Of a stretch of 64,000 nucleotides of DNA, positions 45,032-55,005 are shown in pieces. Positions within the stretch are counted from its first letter, which is position 1, and each line of letters opens with the position of its first letter. The position numbers and the translations under genes are program-made. The stretch lies in the NCBI RefSeq assembly GCF_014901205.1, contig NZ_JACNMU010000001.1, positions 248,001 to 312,000 of the forward strand. Reading direction: 5' to 3'. Origin of the DNA: Meridianimarinicoccus sp. MJW13. Lineage in GTDB: Bacteria > Pseudomonadota > Alphaproteobacteria > Rhodobacterales > Rhodobacteraceae. The notes under the pieces are model-generated. The model was not told the origin of the DNA and did not search any database. It saw only the letters and a list, made by a program, of their open reading frames with translations.

Positions 45032-46036
45032 ATGCGAATTCTGTTGATCGTGGTTATTTTGGCAGCCGCCGGCTGGGCGGGATACTGGGTCTTGGGCAGC
45101 CGATCCGTGGAACGGGGGTTGCAGGGCTGGTTTGCCGCGCGCGAGGCGGAAGGCTGGTCGGTGCATGTGGATGCCATCGACACCATCGGCTTTCCCAGCC
45201 GCTTCGACACCACCCTGACAGCACTGGACCTTGCCGATCCGGAAACCGGCGTGGCCTGGTCGGCGCCGTTCTTCCAGATCCTCGCGCTCAGCTACAAGCC
45301 GCACCACGTCATCGCCGTCTGGCCAGACCAACAGCGGCTGGCAACGCCGAACCAGAAGATCGACATCACCAGCGAGACCCTGCGCGGATCCGTGGTGTTC
45401 GAACCGGGGCCGTCGCTGGCGCTGGAGCGCAGCACGGTGGAGTTCTCGCGCATCGGGCTGGCCTCGACCGCGGACTGGCGCGCGGCGCTGGATGGCGGGC
45501 AACTGGCGCTGCGGCGCACGCCGCTGGCCGAAAACTCCTATGATCTGTCGTTCGAGGCCCGCGACCTGACCCTGCCCTCCCGCCTGACCGAGATGCTGGC
45601 CCGCACCGGGCTGGGCAGCGAAACGGCGCAAGGGGTGCGGCTGGAGGCCAGCGTCGTCTTCGACCGCCCGTGGGATCGCTTCGCCATCGAGGATCGCCGC
45701 CCGCAGCCGACCCGGATCGACCTCACGCTGGCCAGCGCCACATGGGGCGAGCTGGATCTGAAACTGGCCGGAGAGCTGGAGGTCGACGCGCGTGGCCTGC
45801 CCACCGGCGAGATCACGGTGAAGGCCACAAACTGGCGCGAGATGCTGGATCTGGCAGAGCATTCCGGCCTGCTGGCGCCGCAGATCCGCCCGCTGATGGA
45901 GCGCGGATTGCAAACCTTGGCGGGGCTTACGGGCAACAAGAAAACGCTGGATCTGCCGCTGACCTTCCGCGACGGACAGGTCGTGCTGGGCGGGTTCCTG
46001 CCCGTGGGTCCGGCCCCGGTGCTGCGCCTGCGCTAG
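45032..46036 (+). CDS. DUF2125 domain-containing protein
   Basis: A 334-residue protein anchored by an N-terminal membrane segment (RILLIVVILAAAGWAGYWVL). The rest is beta-rich and probably periplasmic. DUF2125 is characteristic of alphaproteobacteria and has no known function; segments such as GWSVHVDAIDTIGFPSRFDTTLTALDL fit the family. The ATG at 45032 is 64 bases from the divergent cyclotransferase start. The stop is one base from the end of the convergent extensin-like gene. Confidence 0.88.
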   Translation: MRILLIVVILAAAGWAGYWVLGSRSVERGLQGWFAAREAEGWSVHVDAIDTIGFPSRFDTTLTALDLADPETGVAWSAPFFQILALSYKPHHVIAVWPDQQRLATPNQKIDITSETLRGSVVFEPGPSLALERSTVEFSRIGLASTADWRAALDGGQLALRRTPLAENSYDLSFEARDLTLPSRLTEMLARTGLGSETAQGVRLEASVVFDRPWDRFAIEDRRPQPTRIDLTLASATWGELDLKLAGELEVDARGLPTGEITVKATNWREMLDLAEHSGLLAPQIRPLMERGLQTLAGLTGNKKTLDLPLTFRDGQVVLGGFLPVGPAPVLRLR

Positions 46037-46037
46037 G

Positions 46038-46745
46038 TTACTTGCAGTAGGGTCCGCTGCGGTAGCGCGCGGTGTCCAGATGAAAATGATCGCGGTGATG
46101 GCGGTTGGCGCGCGGCCCCAACACGGTGCCGAACGGACCGCAGGCGGCCTTGTGCGCGGCTTTCATGGCCGGACCGTGGGTCTTGCTGGGCCATCCCGAC
46201 AGCACCGGTATCCGCGTGCCATCGGCCAGGGTAAAGCCGCCGATGTCCACGGCGCGGCCCTTGCCATGTTCGGACACCTTGGCGCCCTTCTTGTTGTTGC
46301 GCGTGCGGCAGGCGTAATGACCGATGACCTGAACCTCGGCCAGGCCGCCCCCGGTGTCGCCGATCAGCGGCTTCACCGCCTGATCGACCCAGGCCGCCAG
46401 CGCCCGCGCCGTGGGGCAGTCGATCCGGGCCGGTTGCGACAGGCGCACGCCGTAGACCGCCGTGATCTCGACCCCGTCCTTCAGGCCGCAGCCCTTGCGG
46501 GTGCCCTTGATCGGCGCGATGGGCTTGCCCTGGATCCCTTTCACGCCGCACAGCTTCGGGCCCTTGCCAAACAGTTTCGTCAGGCCATTTGGCGTGGTCA
46601 CCCCGATGGCCTGCACCAGCACATCGCCAACCGGTGCCTTGGGACGCGGCTCTGGCGCCGGGCTGTTGCGCGGCGCATTGGCCAACGCCCCCTGGGTCGC
46701 GAGCAGGAGCAGCAGCCCCGCCAGTCCCGCGACCCGGCGGCTCAT
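46038..46745 (-). CDS. Extensin family protein
   Basis: A 235-residue secreted protein with a signal peptide (residues 1-22, ending GALA) and an extensin-like C-terminal domain. CPTARALAAWVDQAVKPLIG, IGHYACRTRNNKKGAKVSEHGKGRAVDIGGFTLADG and HRDHFHLDTARY give the zinc-ligand-like His/Asp pattern of the D-Ala-D-Ala carboxypeptidase-like fold. It probably acts on cell-wall peptides, though activity is unproven. The start overlaps the tyrA stop (ATGA), placing it last in the hisC-tyrA operon. Confidence 0.88.
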   Translation of the reverse strand: MSRRVAGLAGLLLLLATQGALANAPRNSPAPEPRPKAPVGDVLVQAIGVTTPNGLTKLFGKGPKLCGVKGIQGKPIAPIKGTRKGCGLKDGVEITAVYGVRLSQPARIDCPTARALAAWVDQAVKPLIGDTGGGLAEVQVIGHYACRTRNNKKGAKVSEHGKGRAVDIGGFTLADGTRIPVLSGWPSKTHGPAMKAAHKAACGPFGTVLGPRANRHHRDHFHLDTARYRSGPYCK

Positions 46746-47659
46746 TTGGTGCCCCCGCGGCCGAAATCCGGGGCCGCGGTGTCCTGACCGGCCTCGATAA
46801 TGCCGCGCCGAATGGCGCGCGTGCGGGAAAAATAGTCGAACAATTCATCCCCCTCGCCAGTGCGGATGGCGCGTTGCAGGGCGAACAGCTCTTCGGTGAA
46901 GCGGCCGAGGATTTCCAGCGTGGCATCCTTGTTGTTCAGGAACACGTCGCGCCACATGGTCGGGTCCGAGGCCGCGATGCGGGTGAAGTCCCGAAAACCG
47001 GCCGCCGAGTATTTCACCACCTCGCTGTCGGTCACCCGGCGCAGATCGTCGGCCACGCCGACCATCGTATAGGCGATCAGGTGCGGCACATGGCTGGTGA
47101 CGGCCAGCACCAGGTCATGGTGGTCAGCGTCCATTTCCTCGACGTTGGCACCTATGCCTTCCCACAGCGCCCGCAGCCGGGCGGTGGCGGCGGGATCGGT
47201 GCCCTCGACCGGCACCAGCAGGCACCAGCGGTTGTCGTAAAGCTCGGCAAAGCCGGATCGTGGCCCCGAATGCTCGGTCCCGGCGAGCGGATGCGCGGGG
47301 ATGAAATGCACGCCCTCGGGGATGTGCGGGGCCACCGCATCAATGACCGCGCGCTTGACCGAGCCGACGTCCGATACCGTGGCGCCGGGTTTCAGGTGCG
47401 GCGCAATCTCGGCCGCCACCGCGCCCATCGCCCCCACCGGCACGCAGAGCACCACCAGATCGGCATCCTTGACGGCCTCGGCGGCGGTGTCGGTGACGCG
47501 GTCGCACAATCCGTCCAGACGCGCGATCTGCCGGGTTTCGGGCGAGCGGGCGGTGCCCACGATCTCTCCGGCCAGACCGCGCCGCCGCATAGCATGCACC
47601 ATCGACGAGGCGATCAGCCCCAGCCCGATCAGGGCAACGCGGTTGTAGATGACGCTCAT
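46742..47659 (-). CDS. Prephenate/arogenate dehydrogenase family protein
   Basis: A 305-residue NAD(P)-dependent dehydrogenase of tyrosine synthesis. The nucleotide-binding motif is [21 protein letters not shown], the usual GxGxxG with Ala in place of the third Gly, and the substrate-site motif is [31 protein letters not shown] and the conserved [21 protein letters not shown] are intact. Whether it prefers prephenate or arogenate cannot be told. It starts inside the hisC stop and overlaps the extensin gene, so all three are co-translated. Such tyrC-hisC clusters recur in alphaproteobacteria. Confidence 0.9.
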   Translation of the reverse strand: MSVIYNRVALIGLGLIASSMVHAMRRRGLAGEIVGTARSPETRQIARLDGLCDRVTDTAAEAVKDADLVVLCVPVGAMGAVAAEIAPHLKPGATVSDVGSVKRAVIDAVAPHIPEGVHFIPAHPLAGTEHSGPRSGFAELYDNRWCLLVPVEGTDPAATARLRALWEGIGANVEEMDADHHDLVLAVTSHVPHLIAYTMVGVADDLRRVTDSEVVKYSAAGFRDFTRIAASDPTMWRDVFLNNKDATLEILGRFTEELFALQRAIRTGEGDELFDYFSRTRAIRRGIIEAGQDTAAPDFGRGGTK

Positions 47660-48744
47660 GCCGAGCCGTCCTTGAAGGCCGCAACCGCAGCAACCACGCG
47701 CTGGCAGGCGGCCTCGTCCCCGATGGTGATGCGCAGGCATTCGGGCAGGCCATAGCCCGCCACCGCGCGCACGATCAGCCCGGCCGCCTGAAGCGCGGCA
47801 TTGCAGGCCAGCGCCTCATTGGCATCGGCGAAGCGGGCCAGGATGAAATTGCCGAATGACGGGTCCGACGGCACCCCCAGCTTGGCCAGCTCCGCCGCCA
47901 GCCAGGCCCGCAGGCGGGTGTTTTCCGACAGGCTGAACGCGGTGTGGTCGTCGTCGTCCAGCGCCGCCACGGCTGCCTTGATCTGCACCTGCGAGACGTT
48001 GAACGGCCCGCGCACCCGGTTGAGCGCGTCAATCACGTGATCCGGCCCGTAGCCCCAGCCGACGCGCAGCCCGCCCAGCCCGTAAAGCTTGGAAAAGGTG
48101 CGGGTCATCACCACGTTGTCGAACTGGTCCACCAGCGCGGCGCCACCATCGAACCCATCGACGAATTCGGCATAGGCCCCATCGATCACCAGCAGCACAT
48201 GCGCGGGCAGGCTTTCGGCCAGACGCCGCAACCCCTGCCCGCCGACCATGGTGCCGGTGGGGTTGTTGGGGTCGGCCACGAACAGGATGCGGGTGCGATC
48301 GGTCACCGCCGCCAAAAGCGCGTCCACATCGGTGGTGCGGTTGCGTTCGGGCGCGGCCACCGGCGATGCGCCCGCGGCCAGTGCCGAGATCTTGTACATG
48401 GCAAAGCCGTGTTCTGAATACAGAACCTCGTCGCCCGGCCCGGCGTAAGTCTGGCACAGGAACGAGATGATCTCGTCGCTGCCGGCCCCGCAGATGATGC
48501 GATCCGCCTCAAGCCCGAACTTGTCGGCAATCGCCCGGCGCAATTCGATGTGATCCCCCGGCGGATAGCGGTGCGCGGTCACGCAGGCCTCCTGCGCGGC
48601 TTTCACCGCGGCCGGGGACGGGCCGAAGGGATTCTCGTTGGACGAGAGTTTCACCACATCGGCCACCCCTTCCACCGTGTCGGCACCGCCCTTGTAGGGG
48701 GCGATTTCCAGAATGCCGGGCTGGGGGACGATCTGCTGGGTCAT
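47656..48744 (-). CDS. hisC: Histidinol-phosphate aminotransferase
   Basis: A 362-residue PLP enzyme catalysing the transamination of histidinol phosphate and, in this genomic setting, probably aromatic precursors as well. Conserved parts are [11 protein letters not shown], the [10 protein letters not shown] segment, [17 protein letters not shown] and [20 protein letters not shown] with the PLP-binding Lys. The ATG at 48744 follows GGAGAGCGCC. It overlaps tyrA by ATGA. Confidence 0.93.
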   Translation of the reverse strand: MTQQIVPQPGILEIAPYKGGADTVEGVADVVKLSSNENPFGPSPAAVKAAQEACVTAHRYPPGDHIELRRAIADKFGLEADRIICGAGSDEIISFLCQTYAGPGDEVLYSEHGFAMYKISALAAGASPVAAPERNRTTDVDALLAAVTDRTRILFVADPNNPTGTMVGGQGLRRLAESLPAHVLLVIDGAYAEFVDGFDGGAALVDQFDNVVMTRTFSKLYGLGGLRVGWGYGPDHVIDALNRVRGPFNVSQVQIKAAVAALDDDDHTAFSLSENTRLRAWLAAELAKLGVPSDPSFGNFILARFADANEALACNAALQAAGLIVRAVAGYGLPECLRITIGDEAACQRVVAAVAAFKDGSA

Positions 48745-48830
48745 GGCGCTCTCCGTTTGCGCTGTTCTAACCACGGCTGCGGGCCAAGGCCAGCCGCCAA
48801 AATGACAGGGGCACGAGCCCCCGAAAAACG

Positions 48831-48861
48831 AAAAAGGCCGCCCCGGTTGCCCGGCGCGGCC
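48831..48861 (-). terminator. Rho-independent terminator of rpsD
   Basis: On the minus strand, AGGCCGC pairs with GCGGCCT, with an inner CCGG/CCGG stem and a GCAA loop, followed by TTTTTCG. Confidence 0.85.
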
Positions 48862-48884
48862 TGTCGAATGGATACGGTCGGAAC

Positions 48885-49505
48885 TTAGTTCTGAGCGTAG
48901 TATTCGATCACCAGGTTCGGTTCCATGTGGACCGGGTACGGCACGTCACCCAGACCGGGGGTGCGCACGAAGGTGGCGGTCATCTTCGAATGATCGGCTT
49001 CGACATAGTCAGGCACGTCACGTTCGGCCAGTTGAACGGCTTCCAGCACGACGGCCAGTTGCTTGGACTTCTGGCGCACCTCGACCACATCGCCTTCCTT
49101 GACGCGGTAGGACGGGATGTTGACGCGCTTGCCGTTCACGGTGACATGGCCGTGGTTCACGAACTGGCGGGCCGCGAAAACGGTCGGCACGAACTTGGCG
49201 CGGTAGACGACGGCGTCCAGACGGCGCTCCAGCAGACCGATTAGGTTTTCACCGGTGTCGCCCTTCACACGCTCGGCTTCGGCGTAGATGCGGCGGAATT
49301 GCTTTTCGGTCATGTCGCCGTAGTAGCCCTTGAGCTTCTGCTTGGCGCGCAGCTGCAGACCGAAGTCCGACATCTTGCCCTTGCGGCGCTGACCGTGCTG
49401 GCCCGGCCCGTATTCGCGGCGGTTCACCGGCGACTTGGGACGGCCCCAGATGTTTTCGCCCATGCGGCGGTCGATCTTGTACTTGGCAGACGTGCGTTTG
49501 GTCAC
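48885..49505 (-). CDS. rpsD: 30S ribosomal protein S4
   Basis: A 206-residue primary rRNA-binding protein of the small subunit. [47 protein letters not shown] is the characteristic N-terminus, and the S4 RNA-binding domain lies at [49 protein letters not shown]. The start is GTG with a strong AAGGAGA 7 bases upstream. It is alone, not with the alpha operon, as is usual in alphaproteobacteria. The terminator is at 48831-48861. Confidence 0.97.
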   Translation of the reverse strand: MTKRTSAKYKIDRRMGENIWGRPKSPVNRREYGPGQHGQRRKGKMSDFGLQLRAKQKLKGYYGDMTEKQFRRIYAEAERVKGDTGENLIGLLERRLDAVVYRAKFVPTVFAARQFVNHGHVTVNGKRVNIPSYRVKEGDVVEVRQKSKQLAVVLEAVQLAERDVPDYVEADHSKMTATFVRTPGLGDVPYPVHMEPNLVIEYYAQN

Positions 49506-49674
49506 GGCTGATCTCCTTCTTTGGGCCCTTGCGGGCGTGAAGGGCGTTGTCCTATGCCTTGCGGCCGACAGGCATCCCCTTGCGGGGGCCACCAACACCA
49601 ATTGTTCCGCAGCAAGCGGAGAGCGCCGTTTAGGGCGGCTCGACCAGGGAGTCAAGCCGCACCCCGCGCGAAAC

Positions 49675-50526
49675 TCAGAAGGTCGACCGCAGCACGGTGA
49701 TCTCGACCCGGCTGTTGCGCAGATCCATGCGGTTGTCCAGCACCGGCTGGCTGTCGCCATAGCCGGTGACCCGCTGGATGCGCGCCGGATCCAGCCCCGC
49801 CCGTTCGATCAGCTTGCGCGCCGCCAGCGCCCGGTTGGTCGATCGATCCCAGACCGGGTTGTCGGCCAGCACCAAGGGGCGCGCGGCCAGATGCGCGGCC
49901 ACCGAGACATCGTTGGTCACCAACTGCATCAACGCCGTGATCTGACGAAGCAAGGCCTTGAGTTGCGGGGTCGGCGTATCGTCCTCGTCAAACAGGCGCG
50001 AGTCGGGCAGTTCCCAGACCTCGATCACCAGCCCCACGTCGGACAGCCGGGTCACCACGTGGCGTTGTTCCAGCAGCCGGGCCATGCTTTCGCCACCGCG
50101 CAGCTTGAGCGTTTCCAGCAGTTCCTCGGACTCGGGCGGCACCACATTGGTCTGATCCTGCACGCGGGTTGCCTGCGTGCCCAGCCCGGTTTCGCCCTTG
50201 GCCTGACGCTGATCGGTGGGATGCAGGTTGGCCGCACCATTGCCGTTCTGGGCAAGTTCCTCGGTCGAGAACACGCTGTCGCCGTAGAACGAGCCATCGC
50301 CGCCCCCCGAGACCCGGTTGATCGGAATGGTCGGCGAAAAGTAGTCCGCCAGACCCTTGCGCTGTTTCTCGGTCGTGGCATTCAGCAGCCACATCAGCAG
50401 GAAAAAGGCCATCATCGCGGTCACGAAATCCGCATAGGCCACTTTCCACGCGCCGCCGTGGTGGCCGCCCTCTACCACCACCTTCTTGCGCTTGATTACA
50501 ATCGGGGCCAGAGACTCATCTGACAT
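49675..50526 (-). CDS. motB: Flagellar motor protein MotB
   Basis: A 283-residue stator protein. The N-terminal membrane segment carries the proton-binding Asp33 in [23 protein letters not shown], followed by the plug region ([16 protein letters not shown]). The OmpA-like peptidoglycan-binding domain includes [43 protein letters not shown]. No motA or other flagellar gene is adjacent, so this motB is an orphan. The ATG at 50526 is preferred over a start 29 codons upstream. Confidence 0.9.
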   Translation of the reverse strand: MSDESLAPIVIKRKKVVVEGGHHGGAWKVAYADFVTAMMAFFLLMWLLNATTEKQRKGLADYFSPTIPINRVSGGGDGSFYGDSVFSTEELAQNGNGAANLHPTDQRQAKGETGLGTQATRVQDQTNVVPPESEELLETLKLRGGESMARLLEQRHVVTRLSDVGLVIEVWELPDSRLFDEDDTPTPQLKALLRQITALMQLVTNDVSVAAHLAARPLVLADNPVWDRSTNRALAARKLIERAGLDPARIQRVTGYGDSQPVLDNRMDLRNSRVEITVLRSTF

Positions 50527-50611
50527 CACACACCTCACATTCACCCGACGAAAGGGATAGCATCCCGGGGGTGAAGGCAGGCTTAATCGCGACGGGAGGC
50601 ACACGGGGCAC

Positions 50612-51178
50612 ATGCACCAGCAGTATTTCTTCGGCTACGGATCGCTGGTGAACCAGCGCACGCACAGCTATCCCGAAGCCCGGCCGGCGCGGCTGAAAGG
50701 CTGGCGGCGGTTGTGGTGCCATACCGAGGCTTCGGACCACGTGTTCCTGTCGGCGCATCCGGTGACCGGCGGCACCATTGACGGGCTGATCGCGCAGGTG
50801 CCGGGACAGGACTGGCGGGCGCTCGATCACCGCGAAACAGGGTACCAGCGGGAACCGGTGACCGATCACGTGGATCACGACCATCCCGCGCAGCCGCAGG
50901 TGCAGGTCTACGCCATCCCCCGCGACCGGCATCTGTCCGAAACCGGCGGGCATATCCTGCTGAGCTATCTCGACGTGGTGGTGCAGGGTTTCCTGAAAAC
51001 CTATGGCACTGTCGGCGTGGCCGGGTTCTTCGACAGCACCGACGGCTGGGACCGCGTGGTTCTGGATGATCGCGCAACCCCCCGCTATCCGCGTCACCAG
51101 CAGTTGACGTCGTCGGAAACCGCGTTGGTCAACGGGCATCTGGATCGGTTGCCGGTGCGGATCCAGCGGGCAGGGTAG
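50612..51178 (+). CDS. Gamma-glutamylcyclotransferase family protein (AIG2-like)
   Basis: A 188-residue protein with the cyclotransferase signature YFFGYGSLVNQRTHSYPEARPARLKGWRRLWCHT, then LDHRETGYQREPV, which carries the catalytic acidic position in the family. The substrate is uncertain. It is distinct from the ChaC-like gene at 44386, so the window has two members of the fold. It is divergent from motB and its start lies inside the upstream part of the motB frame. Confidence 0.85.
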   Translation: MHQQYFFGYGSLVNQRTHSYPEARPARLKGWRRLWCHTEASDHVFLSAHPVTGGTIDGLIAQVPGQDWRALDHRETGYQREPVTDHVDHDHPAQPQVQVYAIPRDRHLSETGGHILLSYLDVVVQGFLKTYGTVGVAGFFDSTDGWDRVVLDDRATPRYPRHQQLTSSETALVNGHLDRLPVRIQRAG

Positions 51179-51202
51179 CGTCGGGACGCGACGGGGCGTG
51201 CC

Positions 51203-52597
51203 CTAGCGCCGCCCGTAAAACAGCTGGATCAGGCGGCGTTGCTGGCGGAACCCGGTGTCATCCTTGGGCGGTGTGCCGGGGCGGTGCGAGATCAGCCGCA
51301 AGGCCAGCCAGATCGACAGACCGGCGAAAAACACGCCCCCTACCGCCTGCCCGATCAGCACACCCGGTGCGCCTGCAATCGCCGCCCCGGCGATCACGAA
51401 AGGAATGGTGCCCAGCGTGTGACGACCCCAGTTCATCGCCGTGGACAGGAACGGCCGCCCGGTGTTGTTGAAGGCGGCATTCGACACGAACAGCGCCCCG
51501 TTGAAGAAGAACGCCAGCGCCAGCGGGCCGCAGAACAGATAGATCAGGGCGCGGCTTTGGCCCTCGGCCCGGAACAGATCGGCGATGGGCGCCCGCAGGA
51601 CGAACAGCAGGGCGGTCATCCCCAGCACGAAAAGTGCCGTGAACAGCAACCCGTCCAGATAGGCCCGGCGCACGCGGGCCGGGTTGCCCGCGCCGAAGTT
51701 CTGCCCGATCACCGGGCCGACCGCGCCGGACAGGGCAAAGATGACGCCGAAGGCCACCGGGATCAGGCGGCTGACCACGGCCAGACCCGCCACCGCGTCT
51801 TCACCGAACTGCGCCATGGAGCGAGTGACATAGGCCTGCCCCACGGGGGTGGCCAGCTGGGTCAGGATCGCGGGCAGCGCGATGGCCAGGATGGCGCGAA
51901 AATCCTGACGCAGCCCCGCAGCACCGGGCCAGGCAAGCCCGCCGTGGTGCCGGAAGATCGGGCGCAGGGCAAAGTAGGCCATCGCGGCGCGGGCGGCGAC
52001 GCTGGCCAGCGCGGCCCCGGTCAGATCCAGCCCAAGCCCGAAGATCAGCAGCGGATCCAGTGCCGCGTTGACCGCGCCGCCGATCACCGTGGCCTGCATC
52101 GACCGGCGGGCGTCGCCATGGGCGCGCAGGATGGCGCCGCCGACCATGCCGATCAGCAGCAGCGGCAGGCTGGGAATGATGATGCGCAGATAGCCGACCG
52201 CCAGATCCTGCGTGGCGCCGCTGGCCCCCACCAGCCGCACCAGTGCGGGCAGGTTGACCCAGACCATGGCGGCGAACAGCGCCCCGAACAGCACGCCGTA
52301 GACCAGCGTCGTGGCGGCTTTCTGGCGGGCGGCCTCGATCGCGCCGGCACCCAGGGCACGGGCCACCAGCGCCCCGGCGGCAATCGCCATGCCGATGCCG
52401 AAAGAGGATGTGAAGAACAACAGTGCCCCGGCGTAGCCGATGGCAGCAGCTAGTTCATCGCGCCCCAGCATCGAGATGAAGATCATGTCGACGAAATCGA
52501 CGATGAACACCGCCATCAGCCCGACCGAGGCGGTCAGCGACATCACCGAGATGTGCCGGAACAGGTTGCCTGACAGGAATTTGGCTCTCTGGTTCAC
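51203..52597 (-). CDS. MATE family efflux transporter
   Basis: A 464-residue membrane protein with about twelve helices in two related halves. The first half begins SGNLFRHISVMSLTASVGLMAVFIVDFVDMIFISMLG, typical of the family. It probably exports cationic compounds using a sodium or proton gradient; substrates are unknown. The GTG at 52597, with GGAG 11 bases upstream, is preferred over a start 13 codons earlier. It follows gltX in the same direction with a terminator-like hairpin between. Confidence 0.92.
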   Translation of the reverse strand: MNQRAKFLSGNLFRHISVMSLTASVGLMAVFIVDFVDMIFISMLGRDELAAAIGYAGALLFFTSSFGIGMAIAAGALVARALGAGAIEAARQKAATTLVYGVLFGALFAAMVWVNLPALVRLVGASGATQDLAVGYLRIIIPSLPLLLIGMVGGAILRAHGDARRSMQATVIGGAVNAALDPLLIFGLGLDLTGAALASVAARAAMAYFALRPIFRHHGGLAWPGAAGLRQDFRAILAIALPAILTQLATPVGQAYVTRSMAQFGEDAVAGLAVVSRLIPVAFGVIFALSGAVGPVIGQNFGAGNPARVRRAYLDGLLFTALFVLGMTALLFVLRAPIADLFRAEGQSRALIYLFCGPLALAFFFNGALFVSNAAFNNTGRPFLSTAMNWGRHTLGTIPFVIAGAAIAGAPGVLIGQAVGGVFFAGLSIWLALRLISHRPGTPPKDDTGFRQQRRLIQLFYGRR

Positions 52598-52670
52598 ATG
52601 CGCTCTCCATACCGCCTGCGCGCCCCGTGTCCCCACGGATTGCGGCTTTCCCTTCCGGTGGTGTGTCGCG

Positions 52671-52697
52671 AAACCGGGACGGCGCTGCCGCCCCGGT
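52671..52697 (-). terminator. Hairpin after gltX
   Basis: On the minus strand, ACCGGGGCGGC pairs with GCCGTCCCGGT (one G-T) around AGC and is followed by TTTCG. It lies 12 bases after the gltX stop. Confidence 0.55.
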
Positions 52698-52708
52698 CCC
52701 CACCGGAT

Positions 52709-54028
52709 CTATTGCTTCGGCAGCGCCCGCATCAGCGGCAGGAAATCGGCCATCTCGGGCCCACGGGCGCGCCCCGTCAGCGCCTTGCGCAGCGGCATGA
52801 ACAGCCCCTTGCCCTTGCGCCCGGTCTCGGCCTTCACGGCGTCGGTCCAGCTTTTCCAGGTGGTGGCGTCAAAGGGCAACGGCGGCAGCAGGGCCATGGC
52901 CTGTGCCACGAATTCCGCGTCTTCCTCGGCCACATCCGGCGTCGCGCCTTCGGACAGGATCTGCCACCAACCGGCCAGATCGGCGCGGGTGGTGATGTTG
53001 TCGCGGATCACCTCCCAGAATTGCGGCGCCAGGTCGTCGGGCACGCCCGCGGCAGCCACATCGGCGGCGGCGGCCTCAAGGGGCAGCGCCCCCAGATAGC
53101 GGGCGGTCAGCGGGAACAGGTCGTCGACGTCGAACTTGGTGGGCGCCGCGCCGAAATGGGTGATGTCGAACCCTTCGATCAGCTCGTCCAGCGAGGTGCG
53201 AAGCTCTACCGGGTCCGACGACCCCAGCCGCGCCATCAGCGACAGCAACGCCATCGGCTCCACCCCCTGCTCGCGCAGGTCGCGCAGGGCCAGCGTGCCC
53301 AGACGTTTCGACAGCGCCTCGCCCTGCGGGCCGGTCAACAGCGAGTGGTGGGCAAAGCTGGGCACGGCGCCGCCAAGCGCCTCGATGATCTGGATCTGGG
53401 TGGCGGTGTTGGTCACATGGTCCGAACCGCGCACCACATGGGTCACGCCCATCTCGGTGTCATCCACCACCGAGGCCAGCGTATACAGCACCTGCCCGTC
53501 ACCCCGGATCAGCACCGGGTCCGAGACCGAAGCCGCGTCGATCGACAGGTCGCCGAGGATCTGGTCATCCCACGCGATCCGGGTCTGGTTCAGCAAGAAC
53601 CGCCAATGGCCGCCACGCTCCGCACGCAGTGCCTGTTTCTCGGCTTCCGACAGGTTCAGCGACGAGCGGTCATAGACCGGCGGCTTGCCCATGTTCAGCT
53701 GCTTCTTGCGCTTGAGGTCCAGTTCGGTGGGCGTCTCGAAGCACTCATAGAACCGCCCCATCTCGCGCAGCTTGTCGGCGGCCTCGGCATAGCGGTCCAG
53801 ACGCTGCGACTGGCGTTCCACCCGGTCCCACGTCAGGCCCAGCCATTCCAGGTCTTCCTTGATGGCATCGACATAGGCTTCCTTCGACCGCTCGGGATCG
53901 GTGTCGTCGATGCGCAGGATGAAGGTGCCGCCAGCCTTGCGGGCGATCATGTAGTTGAACAGCGCGGTGCGCAGGTTGCCAACGTGGATATAGCCCGTGG
54001 GCGAGGGCGCGAAACGGGTGGTGGTCAT
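52709..54028 (-). CDS. gltX: Glutamyl-tRNA synthetase
   Basis: A 439-residue class I aminoacyl-tRNA synthetase. The HIGH-like motif is APSPTGYIHVGNLRTALFN, and the KMSKS-like motif is GEALSKRLG. SDHVTNTATQIQIIEALGG and FDVDDLFPLT lie between catalytic and anticodon domains. In this group two GltX paralogues are common; this is one of them. Only one is in the window. The ATG at 54028 is preferred over a frame 11 codons longer. Confidence 0.95.
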   Translation of the reverse strand: MTTTRFAPSPTGYIHVGNLRTALFNYMIARKAGGTFILRIDDTDPERSKEAYVDAIKEDLEWLGLTWDRVERQSQRLDRYAEAADKLREMGRFYECFETPTELDLKRKKQLNMGKPPVYDRSSLNLSEAEKQALRAERGGHWRFLLNQTRIAWDDQILGDLSIDAASVSDPVLIRGDGQVLYTLASVVDDTEMGVTHVVRGSDHVTNTATQIQIIEALGGAVPSFAHHSLLTGPQGEALSKRLGTLALRDLREQGVEPMALLSLMARLGSSDPVELRTSLDELIEGFDITHFGAAPTKFDVDDLFPLTARYLGALPLEAAAADVAAAGVPDDLAPQFWEVIRDNITTRADLAGWWQILSEGATPDVAEEDAEFVAQAMALLPPLPFDATTWKSWTDAVKAETGRKGKGLFMPLRKALTGRARGPEMADFLPLMRALPKQ

Positions 54029-54089
54029 GTGAATCTCCTGTCGGCGTTTCGTGTTCCACACCGCAGGGATTTTGTCGAGAGGCGGCGCC

Positions 54090-54518
54090 TCAGGTCGGCT
54101 GGATTGGCCAGCGTGTCGCCAGATCCTCCAGCCCGGCGCGGATCAGGCGGCGCAGGGCATCCTCGTTCACGCCGCTCAACCGGCCCAGGTACAGGCAGGA
54201 CTTGCCCAACTTGTGACGGCCCAGATCGTTCAGGATATGGGCGAACTCGCCATAGCCCGGCATGATATAGACCACCATGTTGGCCTTGCGCGGGGCAAAC
54301 CCCGTGGCCAACGTCTGACCGCTGTGGCCGGTGGCATAGGTGTAGTCATAGCGCCCGTAGCCGATGATCGACGTTCCCCAGAGCACAGGTTCGAACCCGG
54401 TTTCCTCGCGAAAGATCCGGTCCAGCAGGATGGCATCCTCGCGTCGGCCCGCAGGTTCCACCTGCGCCAGATAGCTGGCCACATCGGCGTCGCTGGGCTG
54501 TGTCATGTTGGTTCCCAT
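54090..54518 (-). CDS. DUF1801 domain-containing protein
   Basis: A 142-residue protein with the DUF1801 core: ILLDRIFREETGFEPVLWGTSIIGYGRYDYTYATGHSGQTLATGFAPRKANMVVYIMPGYGEFAHILNDLGRHKLGKSCLYLGRL. The family is a small alpha/beta domain of unknown function, sometimes linked to stress responses. Two in-frame ATGs (54518, 54506) could be the start. It is divergent from a zincin gene, with 76 bases between the starts. Confidence 0.85.
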   Translation of the reverse strand: MGTNMTQPSDADVASYLAQVEPAGRREDAILLDRIFREETGFEPVLWGTSIIGYGRYDYTYATGHSGQTLATGFAPRKANMVVYIMPGYGEFAHILNDLGRHKLGKSCLYLGRLSGVNEDALRRLIRAGLEDLATRWPIQPT

Positions 54519-54594
54519 ACGGCCAATTATATCACGGGATTGCCAATGGGCCGAGGGGTTTCCCCCCGGCCCGCCAGCGGTCATACCTTGGCCC

Positions 54595-55005
54595 ATGACG
54601 CAGGATTGGACAGGGGCCATCGCGCCCAGCCTTGAGCAGTTCGAAACCATGGGCCGGGCGGCGCTGGAGGCCCTGCCCGCCGCCTATCGCGCAGCCGCCC
54701 GCGACGTGCTGCTGCGGGTCGAGGATTTCGCCGATGACGCCATGCTGGACGGGCTTGGCCTGCAAGACCCGTTCGAACTGACGGGCCTTTATGATGGCGT
54801 GCCCATGACCGAGAAATCGGTCAGCGATCAGCCCTATGGCCCGGACATGATCTGGCTGTTCCGGCGTCCGATCCTGGACGAATGGGTCACACGCGGCGAC
54901 GTGGCGCTGGATCATCTGGTGGCGCATGTGGTGGTGCACGAACTGGCCCACCATCTGGGCTGGTCGGATGCGGACATTGCCCGCGTCGATCGCTGGTGGG
55001 AGTAA
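54595..55005 (+). CDS. Metallopeptidase family protein (zincin fold)
   Basis: A 136-residue protein with the zinc-binding HELAHHLGWSD motif near residue 118 (VVHELAHH), as in the short Zincin_1-type family. It lacks a signal peptide. Peptidase activity of this family is not well documented. The ATG at 54595 is preferred; the frame extends 30 codons upstream without coding character. It is divergent from the DUF1801 gene. Confidence 0.88.
   Translation: MTQDWTGAIAPSLEQFETMGRAALEALPAAYRAAARDVLLRVEDFADDAMLDGLGLQDPFELTGLYDGVPMTEKSVSDQPYGPDMIWLFRRPILDEWVTRGDVALDHLVAHVVVHELAHHLGWSDADIARVDRWWE

Noticed and set aside
50527-50613. N-terminal extension of motB upstream of 50526
   Set aside because: The extra 29 codons lack similarity and would overlap the divergent gene at 50612; the ATG at 50526 begins the normal protein.
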